Of a DNA stretch of 5,904 bases, positions 5,204 through 5,904 are shown piece by piece. Position numbers and translations under genes: made by a program. Every line of letters starts with the position of its first letter. Positions within the stretch are counted from its first letter, which is position 1. Source of the DNA: Rhizobiaceae bacterium. Its GTDB lineage: Bacteria; Pseudomonadota; Alphaproteobacteria; Rhizobiales; Rhizobiaceae. The stretch is taken from the NCBI GenBank assembly GCA_028865845.1, contig JAGWJK010000321.1, forward strand, positions 1-5,904, given 5' to 3'. Below the pieces are notes generated by a model that saw nothing but the letters and a program-made list of their open reading frames with translations, did no database searches and had not been told where the DNA came from.

Positions 5204-5904
5204 ATGAAGAAACTGCGTTCCATGACATTGCCGCTGCTGTCTGCAGCACTTGCCACCTTCGTTTTCGCCGCGCCGGTCGCGGCTTTCGCTGACAACTCCG
5301 TCACCGTCGGTGGCGTCACGCTGGTCAACAAGGGCCGCGTCGCGATCGGCCGCATCCCCGCCAATCAGCGCGATAAGTTCGGCGAGACCTTTGGCTCGGG
5401 CTCGGGCATGTCGGTCGATACCAAGAGCTGGACCCGCAACGCCGATGGCTCCTATAGCGGTTCGCTCTGGCTGCTGCCGGATCGCGGCTACAATGCTGTC
5501 GGCACCACGGATTACCGTCCGCGCCTCAATACGATTGATATCAAGATGATGCCCGTTGCTCCCGGCGCCACGCCTCCGGCCGGCAAGGAACAGTCCGGTG
5601 TCGACGCCAAGCTTGCCGACACCATGATGCTGACGGACAACAAGGGCGCCGATACGACCGGCCTCGATCCAGCCGATGGCGTTCGTCAACCCGCCGACGG
5701 CTTCCCATTGCTTCCCCAGGCGCCGAACGGCAAGATCTCGCTCGACAACGAGGCGATCGTCCGTCTCTCCGATGGCACTATGTTCATCAGCGATGAATAC
5801 GGCCCCTACATCTATCGCTACTCTGCGACGGGCCAGATGATGTCCGCCACGCAGCCGCCGGCCGCCCTGCTGCCGATGCGCAAGGGTGTGGTCAATTTTG
5901 CCTC
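5204..5904 (+). CDS. secreted phytase-like esterase (PF13449 type), 3' end missing
   Basis: The frame runs off the right window edge after 233 complete codons. Residues 1-29 are a clear Sec signal peptide: KKLR, a hydrophobic core of LPLLSAALATFVFAAPVA, and a likely cut after AFA29 before DN, so the product is periplasmic or secreted. The mature part resembles the 'esterase-like activity of phytase' family, a beta-propeller-like fold. Visible family features are SLWLLPDRGYN at 87-97, an acidic DNEAI at 181-185 and DGTMFISDEYGPYIYRY ending at residue 206. The acidic residues of the last two motifs are probable metal or catalytic positions, but the active site is not established from sequence. 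The substrate is probably a phosphate ester; true phytase activity is unproven. A putative Pho box upstream supports phosphate scavenging. The 225-bp gap and own control region suggest transcription independent of the DUF502 gene. Confidence 0.85.
   Translation, partial: MKKLRSMTLPLLSAALATFVFAAPVAAFADNSVTVGGVTLVNKGRVAIGRIPANQRDKFGETFGSGSGMSVDTKSWTRNADGSYSGSLWLLPDRGYNAVGTTDYRPRLNTIDIKMMPVAPGATPPAGKEQSGVDAKLADTMMLTDNKGADTTGLDPADGVRQPADGFPLLPQAPNGKISLDNEAIVRLSDGTMFISDEYGPYIYRYSATGQMMSATQPPAALLPMRKGVVNFA

Noticed and set aside
5150..5689. 179-residue minus-strand frame opposite the phytase-like gene
   Set aside because: The + strand has a strong ribosome binding site, a signal peptide and family motifs; the antisense frame has none of these.

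Overview
The window reads as chromosomal DNA from an alphaproteobacterium of the Rhizobiales, most likely Rhizobiaceae (Rhizobium/Agrobacterium/Sinorhizobium type). This rests on the high-GC codon use, the rhizobial character of the GlmU and GlmS proteins, and a phosphate-box-like control region. The assignment is from memory of these families, not from a database search. All supported genes lie on the + strand.

Layout. (1) 1-642: 3' part of a GntR/FadR-type (FCD) transcriptional regulator, cut by the left window edge. (2) 643-786: short intergenic region with a candidate extended -10 and a 12-bp imperfect stem-loop just ahead of glmU. (3) 787-2148: glmU, complete. (4) 2149-2276: intergenic region with a 12-bp tandem repeat covering the glmU stop codon, a perfect 7-bp inverted repeat and a good extended -10 promoter for glmS. 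(5) 2277-4103: glmS, complete; the correct start is the ATG before Cys2. (6) 4104-4276: intergenic region with one weak hairpin and a doubtful mini-ORF. (7) 4277-4978: DUF502 inner-membrane protein of unknown function. (8) 4979-5203: intergenic region holding three 11-bp-spaced heptamers that resemble a PhoB binding site (Pho box). (9) 5204-5904: 5' part of a secreted phytase-like esterase (PF13449 type), cut by the right window edge.

How the genes work together. GlmS makes glucosamine-6-phosphate from fructose-6-phosphate and glutamine. GlmU carries out the last two steps to UDP-N-acetylglucosamine, the precursor for peptidoglycan, lipid A and, in rhizobia, Nod factors. The intervening enzyme GlmM is not in the window. 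GlmU and GlmS are adjacent but appear to have separate promoters. The DUF502 protein follows in the same direction with no established link to the pathway. The phytase-like gene looks like a separate unit under phosphate-starvation control.

Most of the window is ordinary housekeeping sequence. I see no mobile element, CRISPR array, RNA gene or obviously new system. The most informative signal outside the genes is the putative triple Pho box at 5028-5056, which gives a testable function to the secreted enzyme downstream.
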